Assembly: GCF_014851765.1 (NCBI RefSeq)
Contig: NZ_JACVAI010000001.1
Span: 372,001-436,000 of the forward strand
DNA: 64,000 bases
Origin: Pseudomonas sp. PDM04
GTDB lineage: Bacteria; Pseudomonadota; Gammaproteobacteria; Pseudomonadales; Pseudomonadaceae
Reading direction: 5' to 3'
Shown one piece after another: positions 1-7,918 of this stretch. Below the pieces are notes generated by a model, which saw only the letters and a list, made by a program, of their open reading frames with translations, was not told the DNA's origin and searched no databases. The translations under genes were made by a program, and so were the position numbers. Numbering within the stretch: position 1 is the first letter of the stretch; every line of letters begins with the position of its first letter.

Positions 1-156
1 CCCCGTTCATTTGCGGTCGGCGACCGCCTCAGCGTGCGCATAGAGTCCGATCACGCTGCGCTCAAGGGCCTCGAAGCCGACACCGAGGTGGTGTGGGTAA
101 AAGCACAGGACGGCGGTGCGCAGAAACTCGGGCTTACAATCCTGAAGATGAAATAA
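1..156 (+). CDS. C-terminal end of a PilZ-like domain protein (5' truncated)
   Basis: Frame 1 is open from the window edge to a TAA at 154-156, giving the last 51 residues of a protein. The visible part (AVGDRLSVRIES, then TEVVWVKAQDGG and QKLGLTILKMK) reads like the final strands of a PilZ-type beta-barrel, where a hydrophobic V-W strand is followed by a G-x-x-x-LGL strand. The diagnostic RxxxR and DxSxxG motifs would lie upstream of the window, so cyclic di-GMP binding cannot be judged. It converges on mlaA across a shared terminator. The family call is inference from a short tail. Confidence 0.5.
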   Translation, partial: PRSFAVGDRLSVRIESDHAALKGLEADTEVVWVKAQDGGAQKLGLTILKMK

Positions 157-173
157 ACAGGATCCAGAACGAA

Positions 174-197
174 AAAGGCGGCCGATGGGCCGCCTTT
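174..197. terminator. Bidirectional rho-independent terminator
   Basis: Perfect 10-bp stem (AAAGGCGGCC / GGCCGCCTTT) with a GATG loop. A-rich and T-rich flanks allow it to serve both the upstream plus-strand gene and mlaA on the minus strand. Confidence 0.8.
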
Positions 198-217
198 CTC
201 ATGTTTACCGGTCGAAA

Positions 218-907
218 TCAGAAATCGTCTTCGACCTGGCCATCCTTCACTTTGAATTCGCGGTTCTGCAGGTACGCATTGCGAATGAAGGTGTACTTGT
301 CGCCGCTGATCAGCTTCTCGCTGGACAGCAGACTGGCGCGGGTATCCACGATGTTCAGGGCGAAGATCGAATTACGCACCGGCACGTCGTTGATGTACCG
401 GTAAGGGCCGGTGTAGCTGTCGACGAACCTGGCCGGCGCATCGCGCAGGGTGCTTGGGCCCAGCAGCGGCAACATGACGTAAGGACCGCTTCCTACACCC
501 CAGTAGCCCAGGGTCTGACCGAAATCTTCGTCGCTGCGGTTCAGGCCCATGTGGGTGCCGACATCGAAGAAGCCGAGCAGGCCGAAGGTGGTGTTGAAGA
601 TCAGACGTGCAGTATCAACGCCTGCGGCAGCCGGTTTGGCTTGCAGGATGTTGTTGGCAAGGTTGGTGACATCACCCACGTTGCGATACATGTTGTGGAT
701 GCCGTCTTCGAGAAACTGCGGGGTCACGGCCTGGTAACCCTGGGCAAGCGGCTTGAGACCGTAGGTGTCGATGAAGTCGTTGAACTGGAAGATCGGACGG
801 TTAACGCTTTCCCAAGGGTCGTCTTCCGAAGCTGCCTGGGCAGCGAACGGAACCAGCATGACGCTGGCGCACACACAAAGCTGAGCTAGATGATTGCTCC
901 AGCGCAT
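218..907 (-). CDS. mlaA: MlaA/VacJ family phospholipid-binding protein
   Basis: MlaA is the outer-membrane component of the Mla pathway, which removes misplaced phospholipids from the outer leaflet and passes them to MlaC. The 229-residue protein starts at an ATG preceded by AAGGAG; the reading frame is open for 52 more codons upstream but without a good ribosome site. Residues 1-24 form a signal peptide ending AQA. The family core follows: NRPIFQFNDFIDTYGLKPLA, an RNVGDVTNLANN stretch and the FNTTFGLLGFFDVGTHMGL segment. Unlike E. coli MlaA there is no lipobox cysteine after the hydrophobic stretch, so this form is probably not lipidated. Conserved family, firm call. Confidence 0.92.
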   Translation of the reverse strand: MRWSNHLAQLCVCASVMLVPFAAQAASEDDPWESVNRPIFQFNDFIDTYGLKPLAQGYQAVTPQFLEDGIHNMYRNVGDVTNLANNILQAKPAAAGVDTARLIFNTTFGLLGFFDVGTHMGLNRSDEDFGQTLGYWGVGSGPYVMLPLLGPSTLRDAPARFVDSYTGPYRYINDVPVRNSIFALNIVDTRASLLSSEKLISGDKYTFIRNAYLQNREFKVKDGQVEDDF

Positions 908-1111
908 AAAAAACTCCTTGGGGTTTGTACGGGGCGCAGGCCTCTTGGCCCAGGCATCAAGCTGCTTAGTATAAGACGGAAACGCCGCTTTAGGCAGCCT
1001 CGTGGGTGATGGCCTACGGATGATTCGCCATGACTGCCCGTGATTCACATCCCTGTCACTCAACTGTCATCGTTAACGCATAGCCTGTTTCGTTATTTCA
1101 GGGATGTTGAC

Positions 1112-1729
1112 ATGCCGCACGCCGAAGCCTTGCCCCTCGCCGCTCCGAACCTGACCGCCGTCCTGTTCGGCCTCAGCGGCTGCCTGGTGGATTTCGGCGC
1201 CCGCACGCGCCAGCACGGCGTACGTGCCGAGCATGCCGAGGTGACACCGGGCGCGCTGGACAGTGTGCTCAGCTTGCAACGACAACAGATTCCCTGTGCC
1301 TGGCTCGACGAACTCGCCCCTGCCGTCAGCCGTTCCCTGGCTGCCGCCCTGCCGGAATGGATCAAGCCATCGCAACACCCAGCAACAATCAATCCGTGGC
1401 CGGCGCCAAATGCCTGCTGGCAGGCGTTGATGGCATTGAATGTCGAGCGTCTGGATGGCTGCGTCCTGGTCAGCGGCGAACCGCGTCTGCTGCAGTCGGG
1501 CCTGAACGCCGGGCTGTGGACCATCGGACTGGCGTCGTGCGGCTCGCTCTGCGGGCTGGCGCCCAACGAATGGCAAGCCCTGAGCCAGAAGGAGCGCGAA
1601 CACCTGCGCGGCAAGGCCACGGTGCAACTTTTCAGCCTTGGGGTGCATTCGGTGATCGATCATCTGGGCGAGCTCGATACCTGCCTGGCGGACATCAGCC
1701 TGCGTCGCTGCAAAGGCGAAAAGCCCTGA
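1112..1729 (+). CDS. Cap-less, degenerate phosphonatase-like HAD protein
   Basis: 205 residues. The sequence aligns by eye with phosphonoacetaldehyde hydrolase (PhnX): LTAVLFGLSGCLVDFGART corresponds to the FDWAGTxVDFG nucleophile loop, and NAGLWTIGLASCGSLCGL to the C-terminal AGMWTVG..GN..GL motif. Three things are lost: the nucleophilic Asp is Gly, the later Mg-binding KxGDT loop reads VLVSGEP, and the whole cap region between the first strand and the PGAL helix is missing. It is therefore unlikely to be a phosphatase and may be a regulatory or structural relative. The ATG at 1112 (AGGGA seven bases upstream) is preferred over an in-frame GTG at 1040. It is divergent from mlaA. Confidence 0.7.
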   Translation: MPHAEALPLAAPNLTAVLFGLSGCLVDFGARTRQHGVRAEHAEVTPGALDSVLSLQRQQIPCAWLDELAPAVSRSLAAALPEWIKPSQHPATINPWPAPNACWQALMALNVERLDGCVLVSGEPRLLQSGLNAGLWTIGLASCGSLCGLAPNEWQALSQKEREHLRGKATVQLFSLGVHSVIDHLGELDTCLADISLRRCKGEKP

Positions 1730-1838
1730 TCGAGATCATGCAGGTTGCGCACGAGTGGATTAATCTAAAGGTCAGCCATAGACCTTTGGCGCGCCGCTGC
1801 GGTCTATGCCAGTGCCTATCGATAAAAGGAAGAACGCC

Positions 1839-2102
1839 ATGCCTGCCCGCGAATTGCAACAACAGCTCAACACTCTGCGCGAGCAACTGGAACAGAATCC
1901 CCCACTGACCGAAGTCGAGCGCGAAGATCTGCACGCGCTGATGCAGCAGATCGAACTCGAGCTTGAGCTCGAAACCAAAACCCAGGATTCCAGCGTTGCC
2001 GATAACGTGAACCTGGCCGTAGAACGCTTCGAAATCGAACACCCTACCCTCGCCGGCACCCTGCGCAACATCGTGCAGGCCCTGGGCAACATGGGTATCT
2101 GA
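1839..2102 (+). CDS. Small conserved DUF4404-type protein
   Basis: 87 residues, start chosen at the ATG after AAAGGAAG; an in-frame ATG 33 bases earlier lacks a ribosome site. The protein is acidic and mostly helical: a first helix (ELQQQLNTLREQLEQ), a second (REDLHALMQQIELELELE) and a conserved tail (RFEIEHPTLAGTLRNIVQALGNMGI). No signal peptide, membrane segment or catalytic motif is visible. It resembles the DUF4404 family found next to queF in pseudomonads. Function unknown; it might be a small protein-protein interaction module. It converges on queF across a strong terminator. Confidence 0.75.
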   Translation: MPARELQQQLNTLREQLEQNPPLTEVEREDLHALMQQIELELELETKTQDSSVADNVNLAVERFEIEHPTLAGTLRNIVQALGNMGI

Positions 2103-2115
2103 AACCGCCGGATAC

Positions 2116-2144
2116 AAAAAGCCCCGCCAATGGCGGGGCTTTTT
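2116..2144. terminator. Bidirectional rho-independent terminator between the DUF4404 gene and queF
   Basis: Stem AAAAAGCCCCGCC / GGCGGGGCTTTTT with a 3-base loop; A and T tracts on both sides suit both convergent genes. Confidence 0.9.
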
Positions 2145-2150
2145 CATGTC

Positions 2151-2173
2151 TGCGGGCTCGCTCCCACAGGGTA
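2151..2173 (-). repeat. Single REP-like element
   Basis: On the minus strand it reads CTGTGGGAGCGAGCCCGCAG, the core of the Pseudomonas REP palindrome. It sits directly after the terminator and just beyond the queF stop codon. Confidence 0.6.
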
Positions 2174-2176
2174 CGG

Positions 2177-3007
2177 TTATTGGCGAACCAGACGATGGTT
2201 CGGTAACCGCACGTCCTCGGTGCTGCGATACGGATTGATATCCAGCCCGCCACGCCGCACATAGCGCGCATACACCGTCAGCTTTTCCGGTTTCAGCAAG
2301 CGTTGCAGGTCGAGGAAAATCCGCTCCACGCATTGCTCATGGAAGTCCGAGTGCTGACGGAAACTGACGATGTACGCCAGCAGGCTTGCATGATCCAGTG
2401 CCGCACCGCGGTACTCGACCACCACGCTCCCCCAGTCGGGCTGGCTGGTGACCGGGCAATTGGATTTGAGCAGGTGACTGTGCACGCTTTCCTCGATCAC
2501 GCGCGAATCATCGCAGCGCAACAACTCCGGACGCGGATGCTCATAATCGCTGACGCTGATGTCCAGGTCGTCGATGCAGGTGCCGGGCAACGTCACCACA
2601 CCTTCGGCCTCGACCTCGCGCAAGCTGCGGACCCGCACGCCCACCGATTTGCCAGCAGCGGCGGACAAATCCTTGACCAGCGTCGCTTCCAGGCTGGCGG
2701 CATCGGCAAAGGGGGTCTGGTTCAAGGAGTTCAGGTACAGCTTGAACGACTTGGATTCGATGATGTTCGGTGAATCCGCAGGAATGCTGAATTCGCCGAT
2801 CGCCACCACCGGCTTGCCGGAAGGCAACAGCCACGACAGCTCGAAGCAGTTCCAGAAGTCCACGCCCTTGTACGGCAAGGTTTCAGCCGTCAGTCCCAAT
2901 TCCGCCCATTTTGCGGTGCGCGGGATCGGGAACAGCAAGGACGGCGTGTACGTGGCGATGTATTCGCTGGATTTGCCCAGCGGCGAGTGTTCGGCTGCGG
3001 GATGCAT
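2177..3007 (-). CDS. queF: NADPH-dependent 7-cyano-7-deazaguanine reductase QueF (long, bimodular type)
   Basis: QueF reduces preQ0 to preQ1 in queuosine biosynthesis, a cytosolic step before tRNA insertion. The 276-residue length matches the E. coli bimodular form rather than the short Bacillus form. The catalytic region shows Cys184 in [13 protein letters not shown] with the proton-donor Asp191, and the substrate/NADPH region [16 protein letters not shown] with His223-Glu224. The N-terminal half carries the [16 protein letters not shown] segment. The gene stands alone, convergent with the DUF4404 gene. The ATG is used as start; no strong Shine-Dalgarno is visible. Confidence 0.95.
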   Translation of the reverse strand: MHPAAEHSPLGKSSEYIATYTPSLLFPIPRTAKWAELGLTAETLPYKGVDFWNCFELSWLLPSGKPVVAIGEFSIPADSPNIIESKSFKLYLNSLNQTPFADAASLEATLVKDLSAAAGKSVGVRVRSLREVEAEGVVTLPGTCIDDLDISVSDYEHPRPELLRCDDSRVIEESVHSHLLKSNCPVTSQPDWGSVVVEYRGAALDHASLLAYIVSFRQHSDFHEQCVERIFLDLQRLLKPEKLTVYARYVRRGGLDINPYRSTEDVRLPNHRLVRQ

Positions 3008-3068
3008 GGCGGAAACCTGACTGAAGAATCAGCGGATTCTACCAGCCTTTGCCCGCGCCTTAGAGTGC

Positions 3069-3584
3069 TTACTGACTGACAGTCAGCTTGCCGACCATGC
3101 CCGCCTGATAGTGACCCGGGATATTGCAGGCAAACTCCAGGCTGGTCGCCTGGGTGAACGTCCAGGTCAACTCGGCAGTCTTGCCCGGCTCGACCAGCAC
3201 GCTATTGGGGTCGTCGTGCTTCATTTCATGCCCCATGCCGGACATCGCACCGTGATCCATTTCCTTCATGCCGGTAGGCGTCAGCAGGCCGCTCTGCTGC
3301 ATATTGAGCATTTCCTGCTGATGTCGTGCATGCATCGCCGCGTCGCCAAGGTTGAATTCGTGCAACAACTGGCCTTTGTTCACCAGCACAAAACGAACGG
3401 TTTCACCGGCCTTGATATCTATCGCCTTGGGCGTGAACGACATGTCGCCCATCACCACTTCGACGCTGCGGGTCGCTTTGGCGGCCGAGGCCGGTTCTCC
3501 GAAATCGAAACCGTGCCCCGGCGCTGCCCACAGCGGCGAACTCAACGCCAACAGACAGACCGCCATCGCTTTGCGTAAAAACAT
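3069..3584 (-). CDS. Periplasmic cupredoxin-like copper protein
   Basis: 171 residues with a cleavable signal peptide (residues 1-21, ending LWA-AP). The mature part has type-1 copper ligands: His in GQLLHEFNLG, then Cys, His and Met in FACNIPGHYQAGM, in the normal order for a plastocyanin/azurin-like fold. A His/Met-rich insert (MKEMDHGAMSGMGHEMKHDD) between the first ligand and the C-terminal loop probably gives extra copper sites. It is divergent from copR with a CopR-type operator between, so it is most likely copper-induced and part of periplasmic copper handling. The ATG after GGAG is preferred over an upstream GTG. Confidence 0.85.
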   Translation of the reverse strand: MFLRKAMAVCLLALSSPLWAAPGHGFDFGEPASAAKATRSVEVVMGDMSFTPKAIDIKAGETVRFVLVNKGQLLHEFNLGDAAMHARHQQEMLNMQQSGLLTPTGMKEMDHGAMSGMGHEMKHDDPNSVLVEPGKTAELTWTFTQATSLEFACNIPGHYQAGMVGKLTVSQ

Positions 3585-3660
3585 GGTCACACTCCAACAA
3601 GGTAAGGTTCAGCGTGGAAAAACCTTAGACTGCTGACGCTGCCCGCAACCTGACGAACAG

Positions 3661-3676
3661 ATTACAACTTTGTCAG
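3661..3676 (-). promoter_or_regulatory. CopR operator (cop box)
   Basis: On the minus strand this reads CTGACA-AAGTT-GTAAT, an exact fit to the CTGACA-N5-GTAAT box I recall for P. aeruginosa CopR, and close to the CusR palindrome TGACAA-N2-TTGTCA. It lies 77 bases from the cupredoxin ATG and 63 bases before copR. It is nested in a wider inverted repeat (AACCTGAC at 3647-3654, GTCAGGTT at 3672-3679). Confidence 0.75.
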
Positions 3677-3739
3677 GTTGGCCTGTACCGACACCGCCCA
3701 CGGTATAAAGCATCCGTCCCATTGATCCCGAGTCGCCCC

Positions 3740-4420
3740 ATGAAACTGCTGATCGTCGAAGACCAGGCAAAAACCGGTCACTACCTGCGCCAGGGCCTGG
3801 CCGAGGCCGGATTCAACACCGAACTGGTCGCCGACGGCAGCACCGGCCAACAGTTGGCGCTGAGCGGTGATTACGCCCTGTTGATTCTCGATGTGATGCT
3901 GCCTGGCCGCGATGGCTGGCAAATCCTGCAGGCGGTGCGCAGCGCGGGCCTGGACACGCCAGTACTTTTTCTGACAGCCCGGGACGCCGTGGAGGACAGG
4001 GTCCACGGCCTGGAGCTCGGTGCCGACGATTATCTGGTCAAACCCTTCGCCTTCTCCGAACTGCTGGCCAGGGTCCGCAGCCTGTTGCGGCGCGGCAGCG
4101 CCCAACCCCAGGAAACCAGCCTGCAACTGGCGGACCTGCGCCTGGACCTGATCCGCCGCCGTGTCGAGCGCAATGGCCAGCGCATCGACCTGACCGCCAA
4201 GGAATTCTCCCTGCTGGAAATGCTCCTGCGCCGTCAGGGCGAGGTGTTGCCCAAATCGTTGATCGCCTCCCAGGTCTGGGACATGAATTTCGACAGCGAC
4301 ACCAATGTCATCGAGGTCGCCATCCGTCGTTTGCGCCTGAAGATCGATGACGAGTTCCCGAACAAGCTGATCCACACCGTGCGCGGCATGGGTTATGTCC
4401 TTGAAGAGCGCCCCGCCTGA
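3740..4420 (+). CDS. copR: Copper-responsive response regulator, OmpR/PhoB family
   Basis: 226 residues. The receiver domain (1-115) has the phospho-acceptor Asp51 in [13 protein letters not shown] and the switch lysine in [11 protein letters not shown] winged-helix DNA-binding domain follows ([20 protein letters not shown] ... [18 protein letters not shown] ... [10 protein letters not shown]). Closest in type to CopR/CusR/PcoR heavy-metal regulators. The stop overlaps the copS start (TGATG), so the two are translationally coupled. It probably activates the divergent cupredoxin gene and its own operon through the box at 3661-3676. An upstream in-frame ATG (3722) is rejected because the family begins MKLLIVED. 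Confidence 0.92.
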   Translation: MKLLIVEDQAKTGHYLRQGLAEAGFNTELVADGSTGQQLALSGDYALLILDVMLPGRDGWQILQAVRSAGLDTPVLFLTARDAVEDRVHGLELGADDYLVKPFAFSELLARVRSLLRRGSAQPQETSLQLADLRLDLIRRRVERNGQRIDLTAKEFSLLEMLLRRQGEVLPKSLIASQVWDMNFDSDTNVIEVAIRRLRLKIDDEFPNKLIHTVRGMGYVLEERPA

Positions 4421-5769
4421 TGCGTCGATTGTCGTTGAGCAGCCGCCTGGCGCTGCTGTTCGCCGCCTGCACCGCCGTGGTGTCGCTGGTGGCCGGCGTG
4501 CTGTTCAGCCGCGCCAGCGAGGCGCACTTTGTCGAGCTCGACCAGCAATTGCTGGACGGCAAGCTGATGGCTTTGCGCCGGGCGCTGCCTGACCTGCAAT
4601 CGAGCGGGAGCGAAGTCAGGCTGGCGGATGAACTGAGCCGTCAGGCCGACGTCTCCCTGCGCATCACCGGCAACGACGGCCAGCGCTGGTTTGACAGCTC
4701 GACGCGCCTGCCCGACAGGCTCCCGCAAACGCCAGGGTTATCCACGATCAGCCACGACGGCACCGACTACCGGGTGCTGAATGCACCACTGTCTGTCGAC
4801 CAGCCGGGCTCCCCGCAACTGACCCTGTTGCTGGACATCACCCATCACCAGCATTTCCTGCAACGCATGCAGCGCCTGATCTGGCTGACCGTCGGCCTGT
4901 CCGCCCTGGCCACCGCACTGCTCGGTGCCTGGGCGGCACGCAGCGGGCTGCGGCCGTTGCGCCGCATGAGTGCGGTCGCCCGTGGCGTTTCAGCGCAATC
5001 GCTCAATGCTCGCCTGCCCGCAGAAGACATGCCGCCAGAGCTCGCGGAAATGGCTCACCACTTCAATGCCATGCTCGGACGCCTCGACGACTCTTTTCAG
5101 CGGCTCTCGGCGTTCTCCGCCGACATCGCCCATGAACTGCGCACACCGCTGTCGAACCTGCTGACTCACACCCAGGTCACCCTTACCCGCCCTCGCCCCC
5201 TCGAAGATTATCGCGAAGCGTTGCACAGCAACCTCGAGGAACTGCAGTGGATGGCGCAACTGGTCAACGACATGTTGTATCTGGCCAAGGCCGACCACGG
5301 TCTCTTGGCGCCCAGGCGCGAATCGCTGGAGCTGGCGGAAGAAGCGGATGTGCTGCTGGAGTTTTTTGCGCCACTGGCCGAGGACGCCCGGGTAACGGTG
5401 AGCCGTCATGGCAGTGCGCGCATCGACGGCGATCGCAGCATGTTGCGGCGGGCGCTTTCCAATCTGCTGGACAACGCCTTGCGCTTTACCCCGGCCGGGG
5501 GGGAGATTCGGGTACGCATCACCGATCAGGCCAAAGGCTTGAGCCTGACCGTCGAGAACAGCGGCGCCGGCATCGACGCAGCCAGGTTGCCGCGTTTGTT
5601 TGACCGGTTCTACCGGGCAGACCCGGCGCGACAGGAAGGCAGCAGCGAACATGCGGGACTGGGATTGGCGATCACCGATTCGATCGTTCGAGCCCATGGC
5701 GGGCGGATTCATTGCGAATCGGAGCAGGGGTGGACCCGGTTTGTGATCACGCTACCCAGGATGGATTGA
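4420..5769 (+). CDS. copS: Heavy-metal sensor histidine kinase
   Basis: 449 residues, inner membrane. A first membrane helix (about 9-30), a periplasmic sensor of roughly 115 residues, a second helix (about 153-172), a HAMP domain, then a dimerisation domain with phospho-His238 in FSADIAHELRTPLSN. The ATPase domain shows the N box (SNLLDNALRFTPAG), G1 (ENSGAGID) and G2 (GLGLAITDSIVRAHGG). It is the partner of CopR by overlap and family. By analogy with CopS/CusS it senses periplasmic copper; no metal-binding motif is obvious in the sensor region. Confidence 0.92.
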   Translation: MRRLSLSSRLALLFAACTAVVSLVAGVLFSRASEAHFVELDQQLLDGKLMALRRALPDLQSSGSEVRLADELSRQADVSLRITGNDGQRWFDSSTRLPDRLPQTPGLSTISHDGTDYRVLNAPLSVDQPGSPQLTLLLDITHHQHFLQRMQRLIWLTVGLSALATALLGAWAARSGLRPLRRMSAVARGVSAQSLNARLPAEDMPPELAEMAHHFNAMLGRLDDSFQRLSAFSADIAHELRTPLSNLLTHTQVTLTRPRPLEDYREALHSNLEELQWMAQLVNDMLYLAKADHGLLAPRRESLELAEEADVLLEFFAPLAEDARVTVSRHGSARIDGDRSMLRRALSNLLDNALRFTPAGGEIRVRITDQAKGLSLTVENSGAGIDAARLPRLFDRFYRADPARQEGSSEHAGLGLAITDSIVRAHGGRIHCESEQGWTRFVITLPRMD

Positions 5770-5796
5770 CGTACACAGGACTGGCCCCTTCGTAGA

Positions 5797-5874
5797 CCAA
5801 GCCCGCTGCCCCATGGGGACCGAGTCGTTTACAAATGCGTATCTCGACTCGGTCAACCGTGGGAGCGGGCTTGG
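5797..5874. repeat. Nested inverted repeat between copS and lolE (REP doublet-like, possible terminator)
   Basis: Outer arms CCAAGCCCGCT (5797-5807) and AGCGGGCTTGG (5864-5874) enclose inner arms ACCGAGTCG (5819-5827) and CGACTCGGT (5845-5853). The right arm carries the GTGGGAGCGGGCTTG core of a REP. It could end both convergent transcripts; no T-tract is seen. Confidence 0.6.
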
Positions 5875-5908
5875 CCTGGGCGGCATTGCGACGAAAGCGT
5901 CTGTCGGC

Positions 5909-7153
5909 TTACGAATATCGAAGGGCGTGAGCCGGTTCGACCTTCGCCGCGCGCCACGCCGGGTAAACCGTGGCCAGGAAACTCATGACGAACCCCGCCG
6001 TGCAGATCAGGGCCACATCGCCCCCCTGCAGCTGCGAAGGCAGATTGCTGACGAAGTACACATCGGAACTGAAGATGTGCTGCCCGCTCACCCGCTCGAC
6101 CCAGCCGACCAGCTCACTGACGTTCAGCGCGGCGATCACGCCCAGCACGCCACCGATCAACGTGCCCACCACCCCGATCACCGTCCCCTGGACCATGAAG
6201 ATCGCCATGATCTGCCGGGGCGTGGCGCCGATGGTGCGCAGGATCGCGATGTCGGCGCCCTTGTCGTTCACCACCATGATCAGCGTGGCAATGATGTTGA
6301 ACGCCGCCACCGCGACGATCATCAGCAACAGCAGGCCGATCATGGTTTTTTCCATTTTCATCGCGCTGAACAGGCTGCCCTGGGTGTGCGTCCAGTCGTC
6401 AGCCTTGTAGGCCGTGCCCAAACCGCCAGCGATATCGCTGGAAACCTTCGGCGCCGCGTACAAGTCCTTCAATGCCAGGCGCACACTCTGCACCTGATTC
6501 GGTTGCCAGTGCTGCATCTGCGCGGCGTCGGCGACGTGGATCAGTGCCATCGAGCCATCGAGCTCAGCCCCTACCTTGAATACGCCCACCACGTTCAAAC
6601 GCTGCATGCGCGGGGTGATCCCGCCCGGCGCGGTGCTGACTTCCGGCACGATCAGAGTGATCTTGTCACCGACATTCAAGCGAAACCGTCGCGCCGTGAT
6701 CTCGCCGATCACCACACCGAACTCGCCCGGCTTCAGGGCATCGAGACGACCCTGAACGATGTGCTGGGCAACGATCGACACCTTGCCTTCCAGCGCCGGA
6801 TCCACGCCGCTGACCTGGATCGGCTGCATCGAACCTTTGTAGGACAGCATGCCTTCCAGTTCGGTGAACGGCACGGCGGCAGTCACTTCAGGGTTCTTCA
6901 TCGCCGCCGCCGCCACCGGCTGCCAGTCGTCGATCGGGTTGACGCCGACGATCGTGGCGTGGGGCACCATGCCGAGGATGCGCGAACTCATTTCACGCTG
7001 GAAACCGTTCATGACCGACAACACCACGATCATCGACAGCACGCCGAGGGCGAGGCCGATCATCGAGGTCATCGAAATGAAGGAAACAAAGCGATTGCGT
7101 CGCTTGGCGCGGGTATAGCGCGTGCCGATAAAGATCGATAACGGTCTGAACAT
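5909..7153 (-). CDS. lolE: Lipoprotein-releasing ABC permease LolE (second LolC/E-type permease)
   Basis: 414 residues. An N-terminal amphipathic segment and first membrane helix (residues about 24-50, [22 protein letters not shown]), a periplasmic MacB-like domain of about 220 residues, then three helices (FNIIATLIMVV region, the [18 protein letters not shown] region and the final AGFVMSFLATVYPAW). The LolCDE complex extracts mature outer-membrane lipoproteins from the inner membrane and hands them to LolA. It is third in the operon after lolC and lolD. 49 of the first 60 residues match LolC, so the pair looks like a fairly recent duplication. The ATG giving MFRPL is chosen to match its paralogue. 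Confidence 0.88.
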   Translation of the reverse strand: MFRPLSIFIGTRYTRAKRRNRFVSFISMTSMIGLALGVLSMIVVLSVMNGFQREMSSRILGMVPHATIVGVNPIDDWQPVAAAAMKNPEVTAAVPFTELEGMLSYKGSMQPIQVSGVDPALEGKVSIVAQHIVQGRLDALKPGEFGVVIGEITARRFRLNVGDKITLIVPEVSTAPGGITPRMQRLNVVGVFKVGAELDGSMALIHVADAAQMQHWQPNQVQSVRLALKDLYAAPKVSSDIAGGLGTAYKADDWTHTQGSLFSAMKMEKTMIGLLLLMIVAVAAFNIIATLIMVVNDKGADIAILRTIGATPRQIMAIFMVQGTVIGVVGTLIGGVLGVIAALNVSELVGWVERVSGQHIFSSDVYFVSNLPSQLQGGDVALICTAGFVMSFLATVYPAWRAAKVEPAHALRYS

Positions 7154-7216
7154 TCGCTGGGGCACCGTATAAAAATCAGCTTTAAAAAGCGGTCAGTCCC
7201 TTGAGCGCGGCAGCGC

Positions 7217-7918
7217 TCAAGGGATTGGGGTCAGGCAACCTTCCTGCAGGTGCAGGACACGATCCATCTGGCGCGCCAGGTTCATGTCATGGGTCACCAC
7301 CAGGAACGCCGTGCGCATCGACGTGCTGAGTTCCAGCATCAATTCCTGAATGCCTTCGGCCGTGTGGGAATCGAGGTTACCGGTCGGCTCGTCGAGCATC
7401 ACCAGGCCGGGCTTGTTCACCAGCGCACGGGCGATGGCCACACGCTGACGCTCGCCGCCGGACAACTCTGCAGGCTTGTGCTCCAGCCGATGGCCGAGCC
7501 CTACCCGCTCCAGCAACGCGGTTGCACGCTGGCGCGCCTCGGGAATTGCGGTCTTGCCGATCAGCAGCGGCATGCAGACGTTTTCCAGCGCGGTGAACTC
7601 AGGCAGCAAATGGTGGAACTGATACACGAAGCCCAGTGCACGGTTGCGCAGCAGGCCACGGTTTTTCTCGCTCAGGGCCGACAGTTCCTCACCGTCGAGC
7701 CAGACGCTGCCCTTGGTCGGCGTGTCGAGGCCACCGAGCAGGTTGAGCAAGGTACTTTTGCCCGAACCCGACTTGCCGATGATCGCCACGCGCTCCCCCG
7801 GATGCAGTTCCAGTTGCAAGCCACTGAGAACCTCCACCGATTCAGGGCCTTCCTCGTAGGACTTGCCCAGGTTGCGGCAGCTCAAGATTGCTTTATCACT
7901 CATGCCCGACTCACTCAT
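7217..7918 (-). CDS. lolD: Lipoprotein-releasing system ATP-binding protein LolD
   Basis: 233 residues. ABC ATPase with Walker [11 protein letters not shown]-loop region [18 protein letters not shown], signature [15 protein letters not shown], Walker [13 protein letters not shown] and the switch His in VVTHD. The [14 protein letters not shown] stretch is typical of LolD. The ATG at 7918 is chosen because GGAGG lies nine bases upstream inside lolC; it overlaps the lolC stop by eight bases. A second ATG at 7903 would give a five-residue shorter protein. It powers the LolC/LolE permease pair. Confidence 0.95.
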   Translation of the reverse strand: MSESGMSDKAILSCRNLGKSYEEGPESVEVLSGLQLELHPGERVAIIGKSGSGKSTLLNLLGGLDTPTKGSVWLDGEELSALSEKNRGLLRNRALGFVYQFHHLLPEFTALENVCMPLLIGKTAIPEARQRATALLERVGLGHRLEHKPAELSGGERQRVAIARALVNKPGLVMLDEPTGNLDSHTAEGIQELMLELSTSMRTAFLVVTHDMNLARQMDRVLHLQEGCLTPIP

